Below are positions 53,678 to 62,162 of a stretch of DNA of 64,000 nucleotides, one piece after another. Origin of the DNA: CAZYME01 sp964648115 (GTDB taxonomy: Bacteria > Pseudomonadota > Gammaproteobacteria > Legionellales > Legionellaceae); assembly GCA_964648115.1 (NCBI GenBank), contig CAZYME010000003.1, positions 74,024 through 138,023 of the forward strand, written 5' to 3'. How positions within the stretch are numbered: the stretch's first letter is position 1; each line of letters opens with the position of its first letter. Both the position numbers and the translations under genes were made by a program. The notes below the pieces were generated by a model. That model was not told where the DNA came from. It made no database searches and saw only the letters and a program-made list of their open reading frames with translations.

Positions 53678-55567
53678 ATGCTTGAAAATTACACTGCCGA
53701 AGCCATTGAAGTATTAAGCGGGCTAGAGCCCGTGCAGCGTCGTCCTGGTATGTATACCGATACCACCCGTCCTAATCATTTAGCCCAAGAGGTTATCGAC
53801 AATAGCGTTGATGAAGTGATTGCCGGATTTGCAAGCAACATCATTGTTACCTTGCATGAAGATCATTCGATTGAAGTAGAAGACAACGGGCGCGGGATGC
53901 CAGTAGATTTGCATCCACAGCTTGGACTTAGTGGTGTAGAAGTTATCATGACTCGTCTCCATGCAGGCGCTAAATTTTCTGATAAAAACTACAATTTCTC
54001 CGGTGGATTACACGGTGTAGGTGTATCGGTAGTGAACGCCCTTTCAGAACGTCTCGATGTAACGATTAAACGTGATGGCATTATTTACCAAATGTCTTTT
54101 GCTAACGGCGACAAGCTCAACGAACTCAATGAAATAGGCACCACTAAAAAACGCGATACAGGCACGGTTATCCGTTTCTGGCCCAAAGCCCACTATTTTG
54201 ATACCCCACGTATTTCTGTCAAACAACTCAGCCATGTTTTGCGCGCTAAGGCAGTACTGTGCCCTGGGTTATCCATGACCTTTATAAATAAAGTTACCCA
54301 AGAAGAAACAACCTGGTGTTATGAACAAGGCTTGGCTGATTATTTGCGTCAATCATTACCCGCCGATTATTTTCCAGAAGAGCCTTTTACAGGGGAATTT
54401 AAAAGCAGCGAGGCTACGCTTGATTGGGCATTGGCGTGGTCTAGCACAATCAATAGCTCCCTGAATGAAAGTTATGTAAACCTCATTCCAACGGTACAAG
54501 GCGGTACACATGTCAACGGCTTACGTTCAGGTCTTTTTGATGCTTTGTCTGCATTTTGCGAATTACGTAATTTAATACCTCGTGCAGTTAAATTAAGCGC
54601 TGATGACTTGTGGGAGCCTTGCCAATATGTCCTCTCAGTAAAAATGAAAGAGCCGCAGTTTGCAGGGCAGACTAAGGAGCGATTGAGCTCACGACAAACG
54701 GCTGCTTTCGTGAGTAATGTCATCAAAGATGCTTTCGCGCTCTGGCTTAATCAACACCGCAGCCAAGGGGAGCTAATCGCAGCGTTCGTGATTGACCGTG
54801 CTCAAACCCGCTTAAAACAAGCTAAACAAGTAGCACGCAAGCGTGTTCATCAAGGGCCCGCGCTACCAGGAAAACTAGCTGACTGCTTACAAACAGACTT
54901 AGGCCAAGCTGAATTGTTTTTGGTAGAAGGGGATTCTGCAGGCGGTTCAGCAAAACAGGCTCGCAGCAAAGATTTTCAAGCCATTTTGCCATTGCGCGGC
55001 AAAATTTTAAACTCTTGGGAAGTTGAATCCTCACAAGTACTCGCATCACAAGAAATTCATGATATCTCAGTTGCCATCGGTATTGATCCAGGCTCTGAAG
55101 ATCTCAGCGGCCTGCGCTATGGAAAAATATGTATTCTCGCTGACGCGGACTCGGACGGTGCCCATATCGCAACATTGATATGCGCCCTTTTCCTGCGTCA
55201 TTTTAAACCCTTGGTTAAAGCCGGACATGTATTCGTAGCTATGCCTCCACTTTACCGCATTGATGCAGGAAAAGAGGTGCATTATGCGTTGGACAACGAA
55301 GAGAAAGAAAAGATTACAGCTTTATTAAGCAAAAAGAGTAACGCAAAAATTAATGTCCAACGTTTCAAAGGATTAGGAGAAATGAATCCCCTTCAACTCC
55401 GTGAAACGACCATGGATCCGAACACAAGGCGATTAGTTCAATTAACGCTTGATGATGAAGCATCTACTATGGAACTAATGGATATGATGCTCGCGAAAAA
55501 GCGCGCAGCGGATCGAAAAAGCTGGTTGGAAAATAAAGGGAATCTGTCGGGAAACAGCGAGGCGTAA
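53678..55567 (+). CDS. parE: DNA topoisomerase IV subunit B
   Basis: ParE is the ATPase subunit of topoisomerase IV, which decatenates daughter chromosomes with ParC. The 629-residue product has the GHKL ATP site (EVIDNSVDEVIAG and NGRGMPVD, GGLHGVGVSVVNALS), the transducer region with TVQGGTHVNG, and the Toprim motifs LVEGDSAGGSAKQARSKDFQAILPLRGKILN and LADADSDGAHI. It ends FKGLGEMNP...ETTMDPNTRRL, with length as in E. coli. The ATG is at 53678, and the ribosome site is weak. No parC is adjacent, as in many gammaproteobacteria. Confidence 0.97.
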   Translation: MLENYTAEAIEVLSGLEPVQRRPGMYTDTTRPNHLAQEVIDNSVDEVIAGFASNIIVTLHEDHSIEVEDNGRGMPVDLHPQLGLSGVEVIMTRLHAGAKFSDKNYNFSGGLHGVGVSVVNALSERLDVTIKRDGIIYQMSFANGDKLNELNEIGTTKKRDTGTVIRFWPKAHYFDTPRISVKQLSHVLRAKAVLCPGLSMTFINKVTQEETTWCYEQGLADYLRQSLPADYFPEEPFTGEFKSSEATLDWALAWSSTINSSLNESYVNLIPTVQGGTHVNGLRSGLFDALSAFCELRNLIPRAVKLSADDLWEPCQYVLSVKMKEPQFAGQTKERLSSRQTAAFVSNVIKDAFALWLNQHRSQGELIAAFVIDRAQTRLKQAKQVARKRVHQGPALPGKLADCLQTDLGQAELFLVEGDSAGGSAKQARSKDFQAILPLRGKILNSWEVESSQVLASQEIHDISVAIGIDPGSEDLSGLRYGKICILADADSDGAHIATLICALFLRHFKPLVKAGHVFVAMPPLYRIDAGKEVHYALDNEEKEKITALLSKKSNAKINVQRFKGLGEMNPLQLRETTMDPNTRRLVQLTLDDEASTMELMDMMLAKKRAADRKSWLENKGNLSGNSEA

Positions 55568-55601
55568 ACAATATCAACCAGGCTAAGGTTTTCGTATCCG
55601 G

Positions 55602-57305
55602 CTAGTGGTGGCCTGAAGGTCCCGATACATTATCCTCATCGTCATCAACCTTCGTTGCTGTTTGGTGAGGAGTTTGGGGAGAAATGAGACCTTTTAGAGC
55701 CTCTTTGCTAAGGGGACTAACATATCCATCATCGCTGTCCTGCTTTGTTACTCCATGCATTTGAAGCGGTGCAGGCCTTCTGTCAGCAACTGGGAGAACA
55801 GGCTCCTCCACGCTATCCCGCCTTGGATTAGACACAGCTGGCGCGATATGTTCATCCGCAACTTCCACAGCACTCGGAGCTGAGTGTTCATCCCGAGCCC
55901 TCAAGCCAATAGTAGCTTTGGCATCGCTAGTCAGCTCCTCTACAACTTGAGGACTATTGCTCTCTTCACTTGCAGCAGCATCAGCATTTTCTAATTCTTT
56001 AAACTTAGCATTCAAATCTGTTGTTGACTTCTCAATGGCTTTCTCAGCTCTCCATTGAAAAAAGCTAACGATAGCCACGCCTAATGCAGCACCTGCAACT
56101 ACGAAAATACCACCTGGAGCAAAACATGCCGCAGCTGCAAGACCCGTCAAAGCCACAGCCACACCGAATCTTAACCAAACTGTTTTTTTAGTTTTCGCTA
56201 TCTTATCGTCCATACGGGCTTGGTTTTGTTGAGCCTGCAAATCACTCCCAACTTCTTTACTTTTCTTACTATACAAGGAAATTAATTTGGCTCCCTCGCG
56301 TATAACCCCAACACCAGCTGCAACTGTAGTAAGAATAGCAATCACAGGGGCTGCCGTAACGGCAGCTGCTATCGCTAAAGAATAGGCTGAAATTTTAAGT
56401 GCTGTGCCAGCCACCACAAGAGCGTTATCTCGCAGCTGATCCATCCAGTGCACGTTTTTACGGGTCAAATTTTCATAAATGGCGTATGCACCAGCTGCCA
56501 CCGCACCTACTATACCCACAACTGGGACAAACAAAGCCGCTGTGACAATCTGTTCAACAGCACCAAAACCATTGTAGGACATCCCCCCCACAATAGGTAA
56601 AATACCCAGCAAACCGTATAAAAGCGCTTTTTGTCGGCTTACCCTAGATTTATCCAGCACAATCTGATTAAAAGCCTTGATTTGCTCAAGCTGCTCTTTA
56701 TTATTAGGAGTATTATGATGCGCTACCACCTCTTTTAAAAATTGGCGAACCTCCACAGGGGCATTGATGTATCTACCACGTACTCTCGCATCGGTTATAC
56801 CTACTGTGGTTAAAATATCTTCAACAACCTTACCCAACTTGGGGTCAGAATCAATCGTGGTTGTGTAGAAATCCCTATTCACCTTCGCCATATTTTTACT
56901 GTAGGCAGCTAGCAATGCCGGCAAATCTTTCTTTTCCCCACCCTCTTGCAGATGTTTATTAAATTCGCGTAACGTCCTAACAAGTTGATAGTTTTTGTGT
57001 TGAGTTGCAAATGCATCAAGTTCATACTGACCCACTTTAGATGCGTGTTGCTTTAATATTTTCAGTAGATTGTCTGCATCGATAGGAATTTTCCTATCTT
57101 TGCCTGTAACACGAAATTTATCATACAGCTGGTTGATAATACCGTCTGTGAGCGCGACCCCCAGAGCATTTTGCTTGTTGGATGCAGTTGTAAAATCTTT
57201 ATGCATTTCTCCCAGAGCGCCTATATCTAAGGCGTCATAATAGGCCCACGGATTCTCTTTTCCATCCAAATAATCTATTAACGCTTTGAATGCATTATTT
57301 ATCAT
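55602..57305 (-). CDS. Unknown protein with clustered hydrophobic helices
   Basis: A 567-residue protein of no recognised family. The first 230 residues are soluble and helical. About 235-350 and 385-430 contain five or six hydrophobic helices (LLYGLLGILPIVGG, ALFVPVVGIVGAVAAGAYAI, AYSLAIAAAVTAAPVIAIL, VALTGLAAAACFAPGGIFVVAG). The tail from about 440 is acidic and Pro/Ser-rich, likely disordered, ending DDDEDNVSGPSGHH. There is no N-terminal signal peptide. Internal membrane helices with soluble ends resemble Legionellales effectors that insert in host membranes, but nothing here proves secretion. Confidence 0.75.
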   Translation of the reverse strand: MINNAFKALIDYLDGKENPWAYYDALDIGALGEMHKDFTTASNKQNALGVALTDGIINQLYDKFRVTGKDRKIPIDADNLLKILKQHASKVGQYELDAFATQHKNYQLVRTLREFNKHLQEGGEKKDLPALLAAYSKNMAKVNRDFYTTTIDSDPKLGKVVEDILTTVGITDARVRGRYINAPVEVRQFLKEVVAHHNTPNNKEQLEQIKAFNQIVLDKSRVSRQKALLYGLLGILPIVGGMSYNGFGAVEQIVTAALFVPVVGIVGAVAAGAYAIYENLTRKNVHWMDQLRDNALVVAGTALKISAYSLAIAAAVTAAPVIAILTTVAAGVGVIREGAKLISLYSKKSKEVGSDLQAQQNQARMDDKIAKTKKTVWLRFGVAVALTGLAAAACFAPGGIFVVAGAALGVAIVSFFQWRAEKAIEKSTTDLNAKFKELENADAAASEESNSPQVVEELTSDAKATIGLRARDEHSAPSAVEVADEHIAPAVSNPRRDSVEEPVLPVADRRPAPLQMHGVTKQDSDDGYVSPLSKEALKGLISPQTPHQTATKVDDDEDNVSGPSGHH

Positions 57306-57383
57306 TTTTTAATCGCTCTTTAAATTTATCGTATAGTTAGATTATAAATTACTAATATTAATAAATTATTAAGCAATATTTAG

Positions 57384-59507
57384 TTACCATTTCAACAACG
57401 GAATAAGATTGGAATAATCATTGGTCCATAATTGGGTTTTAGCGTCAGCTACAAAACGCCAGCCCTCTTTACTTAACAAATTACCTGCGAGGCGCTCATT
57501 GCTGGTAAGAAGCGCCCATTCAGAAGGAAACTGCCCTAAACGGGTATTTCCAGCTGATAATTTATGCAAAACGATCATATCCAACTCCCGTCCCGCACCC
57601 GTTAATACCGGCAAAACCTGTAAATGGCGATTTGTTATATTGACCAAAATTACCCCTTCAGGTGTAATTTTGGTCTTATATAGAGTAAATGCTTCAAGTG
57701 TTAATAGGTGTACGGGTATTGCATCTGAAGTAAACGCATCCATTACTAATAGTTCATAGGAAGCATCCTTCATCTTCGCTACAGCTAAACGGCCGTCATC
57801 TTTGATTAACGATACCTGGGGTGGGCAATCGCGTAAATACGTAAATAAACTTGGATTACTAGCAATATCAATGACTTGCTTATCAATTTCAACGATAGCA
57901 ACTTTATCTTGCTCGCGAAACTGACAGGCCATCACCCCTGTGCCCAATCCAAGAATCATCGCATGTAAGGGTTGATACAATGCCTCTAACTGCTGAACGA
58001 CTGGATAAACCGAACCATAATAGCCTCGAGCTCCATCTACCGGCTTTTTATCTAGTTGTACTTGAAAACCATGCAAGGTACTTTGATTCATCAGTACGTG
58101 CGCCCCGGACTGCGAAAAAACCTGTTTTATTCCATAAAAATTCCGCTGTTGATTAAGGATTTGTGTGGGTTTAAACCAAGGCATCAGCACAAACGCAAAT
58201 AAAACAGTCATACCAAAAAATAAGCTATAGCGACTACTAGGCCATACCATAAGAAGCGTTAGAGCTACAATTTCTGCAACATGATGCACCTTCAACCACT
58301 CTCCCACCCCTTGATCTGGAAGAAAATAATTAAAAAGCAATAACATCAAGACAGCACTGGGTATAAGCCTGCTCTGCAGTTTGTTATGACTATTAGGTAT
58401 AGGAATACAAAGCAGCCCTAGCAACAACATCAACGGATATTCGTAAGCATGCGTAAAAAGCCTTGGTGCTATCAACCCATTGAATATACCCCCTAACACT
58501 CCTCCTAAAGCCAGACAGAAATAAAAGGTAGTAAGTTGATTAGCTTCAGGACGAATTTTGTATAATTCGCCATGACATAATAAGGCCATCATAAAAAATC
58601 CAAGCAAATTGATGATAATCAATTGCACCACGGACATTTGGTGGGTCCCTATCACAAAACCAAGAATGGGGAACAACAAAAAGATTAGTGTATTACGTAC
58701 CACCCAGGCGTGAGAAATAATGGGCTTGCTCGCGAAAGTGACAATAAAAGAAAGCAAATACAATGCTAAGGGCAACACCCAAAATAAAGGCGTGGCGGCA
58801 ATATCTGTTGAAATATAAAATGTAACTCCAAGCATTAAACTACAAGGAATAAAGCTTAAAAAAACCCAAAAAGCACGGCGTGTCCAAGCAATATTTATTG
58901 GTTTTATAGCGGCTTGAGCAGGTGGCTCATAGCGAAGGGTAAATAGTAAGCCTAATAAAAATACTAAATAAATTAAATAAATAATATTCCAATCATAAAA
59001 TTGCTGATGAATCCCTGCGTAACGCTCCACAATCCAAGGATAGCTTATCAGCGCTAGTAAACTCCCCACATTACTAGCTATATAAAGAAAATAAGGATCA
59101 GCTGCACGCTTGCCTGTGGTTTGGCTGAAAGCATATTGCAATAAAGGGGCTGAAGCGCCAACCACTAACAACGGTAGTCCGAGCTGAACAAGTAAATTTT
59201 TGAGAATAGATATTTCAGGAATCCCATTTCCAGAAACGGGTAAAAACACTACGGGCAAAACGCTCAGACTAAGCAGGCAGACAAAAAGATGAATCAAACG
59301 CCAACTATATGCTCCTTTAAATTTGCTTAAAATCCAGGCATACGCGTAAGCAATGAGTAACAGCACTTGAAAGAACAGCATGCATACTGTCCATACGGCA
59401 GGCGTACCGCCATAAATTGGTAGCAAAACCTTCGCCACCATGGGCTGAATGATAAATAGTAAGCTGGCACTAAAAAATAGACTGAGTGGGAAAAGAAATT
59501 GATACAC
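57384..59507 (-). CDS. Membrane-fused spermidine-synthase-like protein
   Basis: About 707 residues. The first 450 hold ten or more membrane helices (FLFPLSLFFSASLLFIIQPM opening, APLLQYAFSQTTG in the middle). The last 230 form a class I methyltransferase-like fold typical of spermidine synthases: MILGLGTGVMACQF, IVEIDKQVI, KDDGRLAV and VMDAFTSDAIPVHLLT. This fused architecture is widespread in proteobacteria, but no activity has been fixed for it. The frame can be opened at TTG 59561. I prefer GTG 59507, with AGGGA seven bases before it, because it begins at the first helix. Alone, with no polyamine genes nearby. Confidence 0.82.
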   Translation of the reverse strand: MYQFLFPLSLFFSASLLFIIQPMVAKVLLPIYGGTPAVWTVCMLFFQVLLLIAYAYAWILSKFKGAYSWRLIHLFVCLLSLSVLPVVFLPVSGNGIPEISILKNLLVQLGLPLLVVGASAPLLQYAFSQTTGKRAADPYFLYIASNVGSLLALISYPWIVERYAGIHQQFYDWNIIYLIYLVFLLGLLFTLRYEPPAQAAIKPINIAWTRRAFWVFLSFIPCSLMLGVTFYISTDIAATPLFWVLPLALYLLSFIVTFASKPIISHAWVVRNTLIFLLFPILGFVIGTHQMSVVQLIIINLLGFFMMALLCHGELYKIRPEANQLTTFYFCLALGGVLGGIFNGLIAPRLFTHAYEYPLMLLLGLLCIPIPNSHNKLQSRLIPSAVLMLLLFNYFLPDQGVGEWLKVHHVAEIVALTLLMVWPSSRYSLFFGMTVLFAFVLMPWFKPTQILNQQRNFYGIKQVFSQSGAHVLMNQSTLHGFQVQLDKKPVDGARGYYGSVYPVVQQLEALYQPLHAMILGLGTGVMACQFREQDKVAIVEIDKQVIDIASNPSLFTYLRDCPPQVSLIKDDGRLAVAKMKDASYELLVMDAFTSDAIPVHLLTLEAFTLYKTKITPEGVILVNITNRHLQVLPVLTGAGRELDMIVLHKLSAGNTRLGQFPSEWALLTSNERLAGNLLSKEGWRFVADAKTQLWTNDYSNLIPLLKW

Positions 59508-59591
59508 GTGAGCATCCCTGCTTTTTCGTGCATTTTTAGCAATGCTCCCTGCGGAAGTCAATAGTATCAGGAAAGATACATTTTTTATTTA

Positions 59592-59879
59592 TTAAAATAC
59601 TAAACCTGCAGCACCAGGAGCTGGCGGTGGTGGTGGGTCCTTTCTGTCACGCGCACTAAGTGCCTGGGTGGTACATGATGCAAAAACACCACCCGTATAT
59701 TTTTTACGTGGTACTGACTCGTCGGCTGGCCGCACCGTTGCGGCTGCTGGCTCAACCGTAGGAGTAACTGGTTCAACTGCAGCGGCAACTGGCTCAACCA
59801 CACCCACAGCGGCGGCTTGTTCACCCACAGCAGCGGCTCGCCGTATGCCAAACAATCCATTTACATGCACATTATTCAT
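59592..59879 (-). CDS. Small low-complexity Ala/Val/Pro protein
   Basis: A 95-residue protein with ATG 59879 and AGAGGT six bases upstream, a good translation start. After MNNVHVNGLFGIRR the centre is a run of AAAVGEQAAAVGVVEPV-type units rich in Ala, Val, Glu and Pro, followed by a basic patch (PRKKYTGG) and a poly-Pro end (PPPPPAPGAAGLVF). The DNA shows GGCTCAAC/GGTTCAAC short repeats. There is no signal peptide. The opposite strand also has a frame (59668-59919), but without a ribosome site. Function unknown, possibly species-specific. Confidence 0.55.
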   Translation of the reverse strand: MNNVHVNGLFGIRRAAAVGEQAAAVGVVEPVAAAVEPVTPTVEPAAATVRPADESVPRKKYTGGVFASCTTQALSARDRKDPPPPPAPGAAGLVF

Positions 59880-60034
59880 TTATGACCTCTTATCTCACCA
59901 AGTTAAATATGAGGCGTAAATATAGAGACAAAACCTTAACCAAATATTAAGCATACTGAATTTTTAACCTTAAATTTTATATATATTTATGTGCTAGACT
60001 TAAAGGTGATATCTAAATACAGGGAGTATTAAAG

Positions 60035-60457
60035 ATGAAAAAGTATATTTTAGGATTAACTACGGTAGCCCTTTTGTGCTCACCGCTAGCATATGCAGAT
60101 GATACGATGGGGCAAGATCAACAAATGACAGCACCCACTACAACAGATTCAGTGCCGTCAACCCCTACAACCACAACAACACCATCAACCACTTCAACTC
60201 CTGATACAGCCACTACTGATGTTCAATTTAAAACCTCGGATGGCAAAATCATTCATGCTCAAATGGATCCTCAAGATCTACAAGGTATGAATGTAGGAGA
60301 CAAATTGGAAGTGACTGACCTAGGTAGCTCTGCTACAACAAGCAGTGGGGCAAGTACTTCTGGTACTAGCAATACTACTCCTGATACTAGCAATACTACT
60401 GGCACTCCTACCGATGGATCTACTAACGGTAATAGTAACGGCGCAATTAGCCAATAA
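60035..60457 (+). CDS. Exported Thr/Ser-rich small protein
   Basis: A 140-residue protein. Signal MKKYILGLTTVALLCSPLAYA, then DDTMGQDQQ. A Thr/Pro-rich segment (about 33-60) and a Thr/Ser/Gly/Asn-rich tail (from about 97) flank a compact middle piece, VQFKTSDGKIIHAQMDPQDLQGMNVGDKLEVTD. That middle resembles the small beta domains found in some periplasmic or outer-surface proteins, but I cannot name it. The ATG has GGGAG eight bases upstream. It is convergent with dps, with a REP pair between. Confidence 0.8.
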   Translation: MKKYILGLTTVALLCSPLAYADDTMGQDQQMTAPTTTDSVPSTPTTTTTPSTTSTPDTATTDVQFKTSDGKIIHAQMDPQDLQGMNVGDKLEVTDLGSSATTSSGASTSGTSNTTPDTSNTTGTPTDGSTNGNSNGAISQ

Positions 60458-60487
60458 CTTCGTGCTGCTGAGAATAGAGCATTGGTT

Positions 60488-60560
60488 TCCCGCATTCCGC
60501 TGCGCTCCATAAGGGCTACACGTTATATAAACCCCGTATGAAGCCCAGCGGAATGCGGGA
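60488..60560. repeat. REP pair (TCCCGCATTCCGC family)
   Basis: The arm TCCCGCATTCCGCTGCGCTCCAT (60488-60510) pairs with GCGGAATGCGGGA at the other end (through 60560), with several mismatches inside. It matches the REPs around the transposase at 34587. It lies in the convergent gap between the Thr-rich exported protein and dps. Its arms are diverged, so it is older than the copy at 34420. Confidence 0.88.
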
Positions 60561-60584
60561 CTTCCTTCTTCCCCTAAAATTCAC

Positions 60585-61016
60585 CTAAGCAGACGCTGCT
60601 AACATCCAACGTGCTTTTTCATGCGCGGAGATCCGATTGGCTAACAAATTAACCGTACCCTCGTCATTCATTTTCTGCGCCAATGCCATAGATTCGTTTA
60701 AATCTTTCACCAACCTACCATGATCGCTGGCTAATTCTGCAACCATTTTATTAGAAGCCAAATTAGAATCACCATCTTTGATATTCTTTAAGCGATCATA
60801 ATCCTTAAAGGTAGCAGGAGCATGATGCCCCATAATCAAGAGCCGCTCGGCTATTTCGTCGACAGCTTCCGCAAGCTCACGGTATTGTGCTTCAAATAAT
60901 TCATGCAATGATTTAAACTGCGGACCGCGAACATGCCAATGATAATTTTGGGTTTTTAAGTATAGGGCATAGGTATCAGCCAAAAGAACCGACAATTTAC
61001 TCACAACTTCACTCAT
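60585..61016 (-). CDS. dps: Dps-family ferritin-like DNA-protection protein
   Basis: A 143-residue Dps/ferritin-like protein that forms dodecamers, oxidises Fe(II) with peroxide and stores it, protecting DNA. The ferroxidase site is visible: NYHWHVRGPQFKSLHELFEAQYRELAEAVDEIAERL gives the His and the Asp/Glu residues in the family spacing. The N-terminus is short and lacks the Lys-rich tail that binds DNA in E. coli Dps, so DNA binding is uncertain. The ATG is at 61016. It is divergent from the Kdo hydroxylase, with a 99-bp gap for two promoters. No OxyR or Fur box could be assigned by eye. Confidence 0.93.
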   Translation of the reverse strand: MSEVVSKLSVLLADTYALYLKTQNYHWHVRGPQFKSLHELFEAQYRELAEAVDEIAERLLIMGHHAPATFKDYDRLKNIKDGDSNLASNKMVAELASDHGRLVKDLNESMALAQKMNDEGTVNLLANRISAHEKARWMLAASA

Positions 61017-61115
61017 ATCTAACTCCTGTATTATGGCGCTTACTTAAGCATAGAAGCTAAGTAGTGATGAATCTAGTTATTTGTTAGAATTTCTTATCGA
61101 ATTACGAGGCATGCC

Positions 61116-61997
61116 ATGAATAATCAATTGCACACCATTGAAACACAAGATCTACAATCCATCAGCGAAAAAACCAAACACCAGGCAATAACATCCCTTG
61201 AATCAGGTAAAGTAATTTATTTTCCCACCTATTTTTTTGCATTAAAGACTGAGGAACAATCTCTTTTATCCGAAAAAATCCTGGATCCTAAACATAAAAA
61301 TATTAGCTACGATTCTCGGCGCCAACATCTTTCTGGTTTAGCCAGCTCTTGTTCTTTACAACTTCCAATGATGCAACAATTTATGCATCGTTTTGCCGAA
61401 TTTTCAAAACAACTTATTGATACCATGCTGCCCCAATACAGTGCAGCCATGCAGTGGGGAAGAACCAGTTACCGCCCAGCTGAAATCAAAGGAAGAAAAA
61501 CCTCCAAACGCAAAGACGATACCCGCTTACACGTAGATTCGTTTTCGGCAACCCCTGTTAATGGCCTACGTATATTCCGAATATTTTGTAATATTAACCC
61601 TAATGGTGAACCTCGTGTTTGGCATGTAGGGGAGCCTTTTTCTCAAGTAATAGCAACATTTGCACAACACATTCCAACTCACAGCAAAGCACGCGCGAAA
61701 ATATTAAAATTGGTCAAAGCAACCAAAACACTACGCTCACCCTATGATCACTACATGCTTCACCTTCACGACAGCATGAAATTAGATGATAACTACCAGC
61801 AAAAACTCACCAAACATCGTATCGACTTCCCACCAAACAGTACTTGGTTAGTTTTTACCGACCATGTATCACATGCGGCTATAAGCGGGCAGTTTCTGTT
61901 AGAGCAAACATTTTATTTACCGGTCACCGCAATGGAAAACCCAGCGCTTTCTCCTTTGAGACAATGGGAGAAGGTCAAGGGGTGTCAATTACTGTGA
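61116..61997 (+). CDS. Kdo hydroxylase-like Fe(II)/2-oxoglutarate oxygenase
   Basis: A 293-residue protein matching the KdoO family, which hydroxylates Kdo in lipid A-Kdo to form Ko in the inner core of LPS. The facial-triad start is His139-x-Asp141 (TRLHVDSFSATPVNG), followed by RIFRIFCNINPNGEPRVWHVGEPF. The distal His is in FTDHVSH at about 250. It is a membrane-peripheral enzyme acting at the inner-membrane face. A change to Ko would alter the acid stability of the LPS core. No other LPS gene is adjacent. Family confident, reaction inferred. Confidence 0.87.
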   Translation: MNNQLHTIETQDLQSISEKTKHQAITSLESGKVIYFPTYFFALKTEEQSLLSEKILDPKHKNISYDSRRQHLSGLASSCSLQLPMMQQFMHRFAEFSKQLIDTMLPQYSAAMQWGRTSYRPAEIKGRKTSKRKDDTRLHVDSFSATPVNGLRIFRIFCNINPNGEPRVWHVGEPFSQVIATFAQHIPTHSKARAKILKLVKATKTLRSPYDHYMLHLHDSMKLDDNYQQKLTKHRIDFPPNSTWLVFTDHVSHAAISGQFLLEQTFYLPVTAMENPALSPLRQWEKVKGCQLL

Positions 61998-62066
61998 GTT
62001 CGGTATGCGTTAACAATCACCCGTTCGCCAAGATTTTGATATCTCCCCCTGACCTTACAAAAAATG

Positions 62067-62145
62067 TAGCCCGTATGGAGGCAGTGGAATGCGGGGAGCA
62101 ATTTGCCTGGCCAATCCCGCATTCAGCTACGCTCCGTACGGGCTA
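62067..62145. repeat. REP pair (TAGCCCGTAYGGAG family)
   Basis: Arms 62067-62095 and 62116-62145 are imperfect reverse complements sharing TAGCCCGTA-GGAG and GGAATGCGGG. This is the same REP type as 34420 and 60488. It lies in the convergent gap between the Kdo hydroxylase and the FadL-like gene. Nothing else is seen in 61998-62162. Confidence 0.88.
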
Positions 62146-62162
62146 GATTGATTAAATTTTCT

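Noticed and set aside
59668..59919. Plus-strand frame opposite the Ala/Val/Pro protein
   Set aside because: Repeat composition makes both strands open. Only the minus strand has a good ribosome site.
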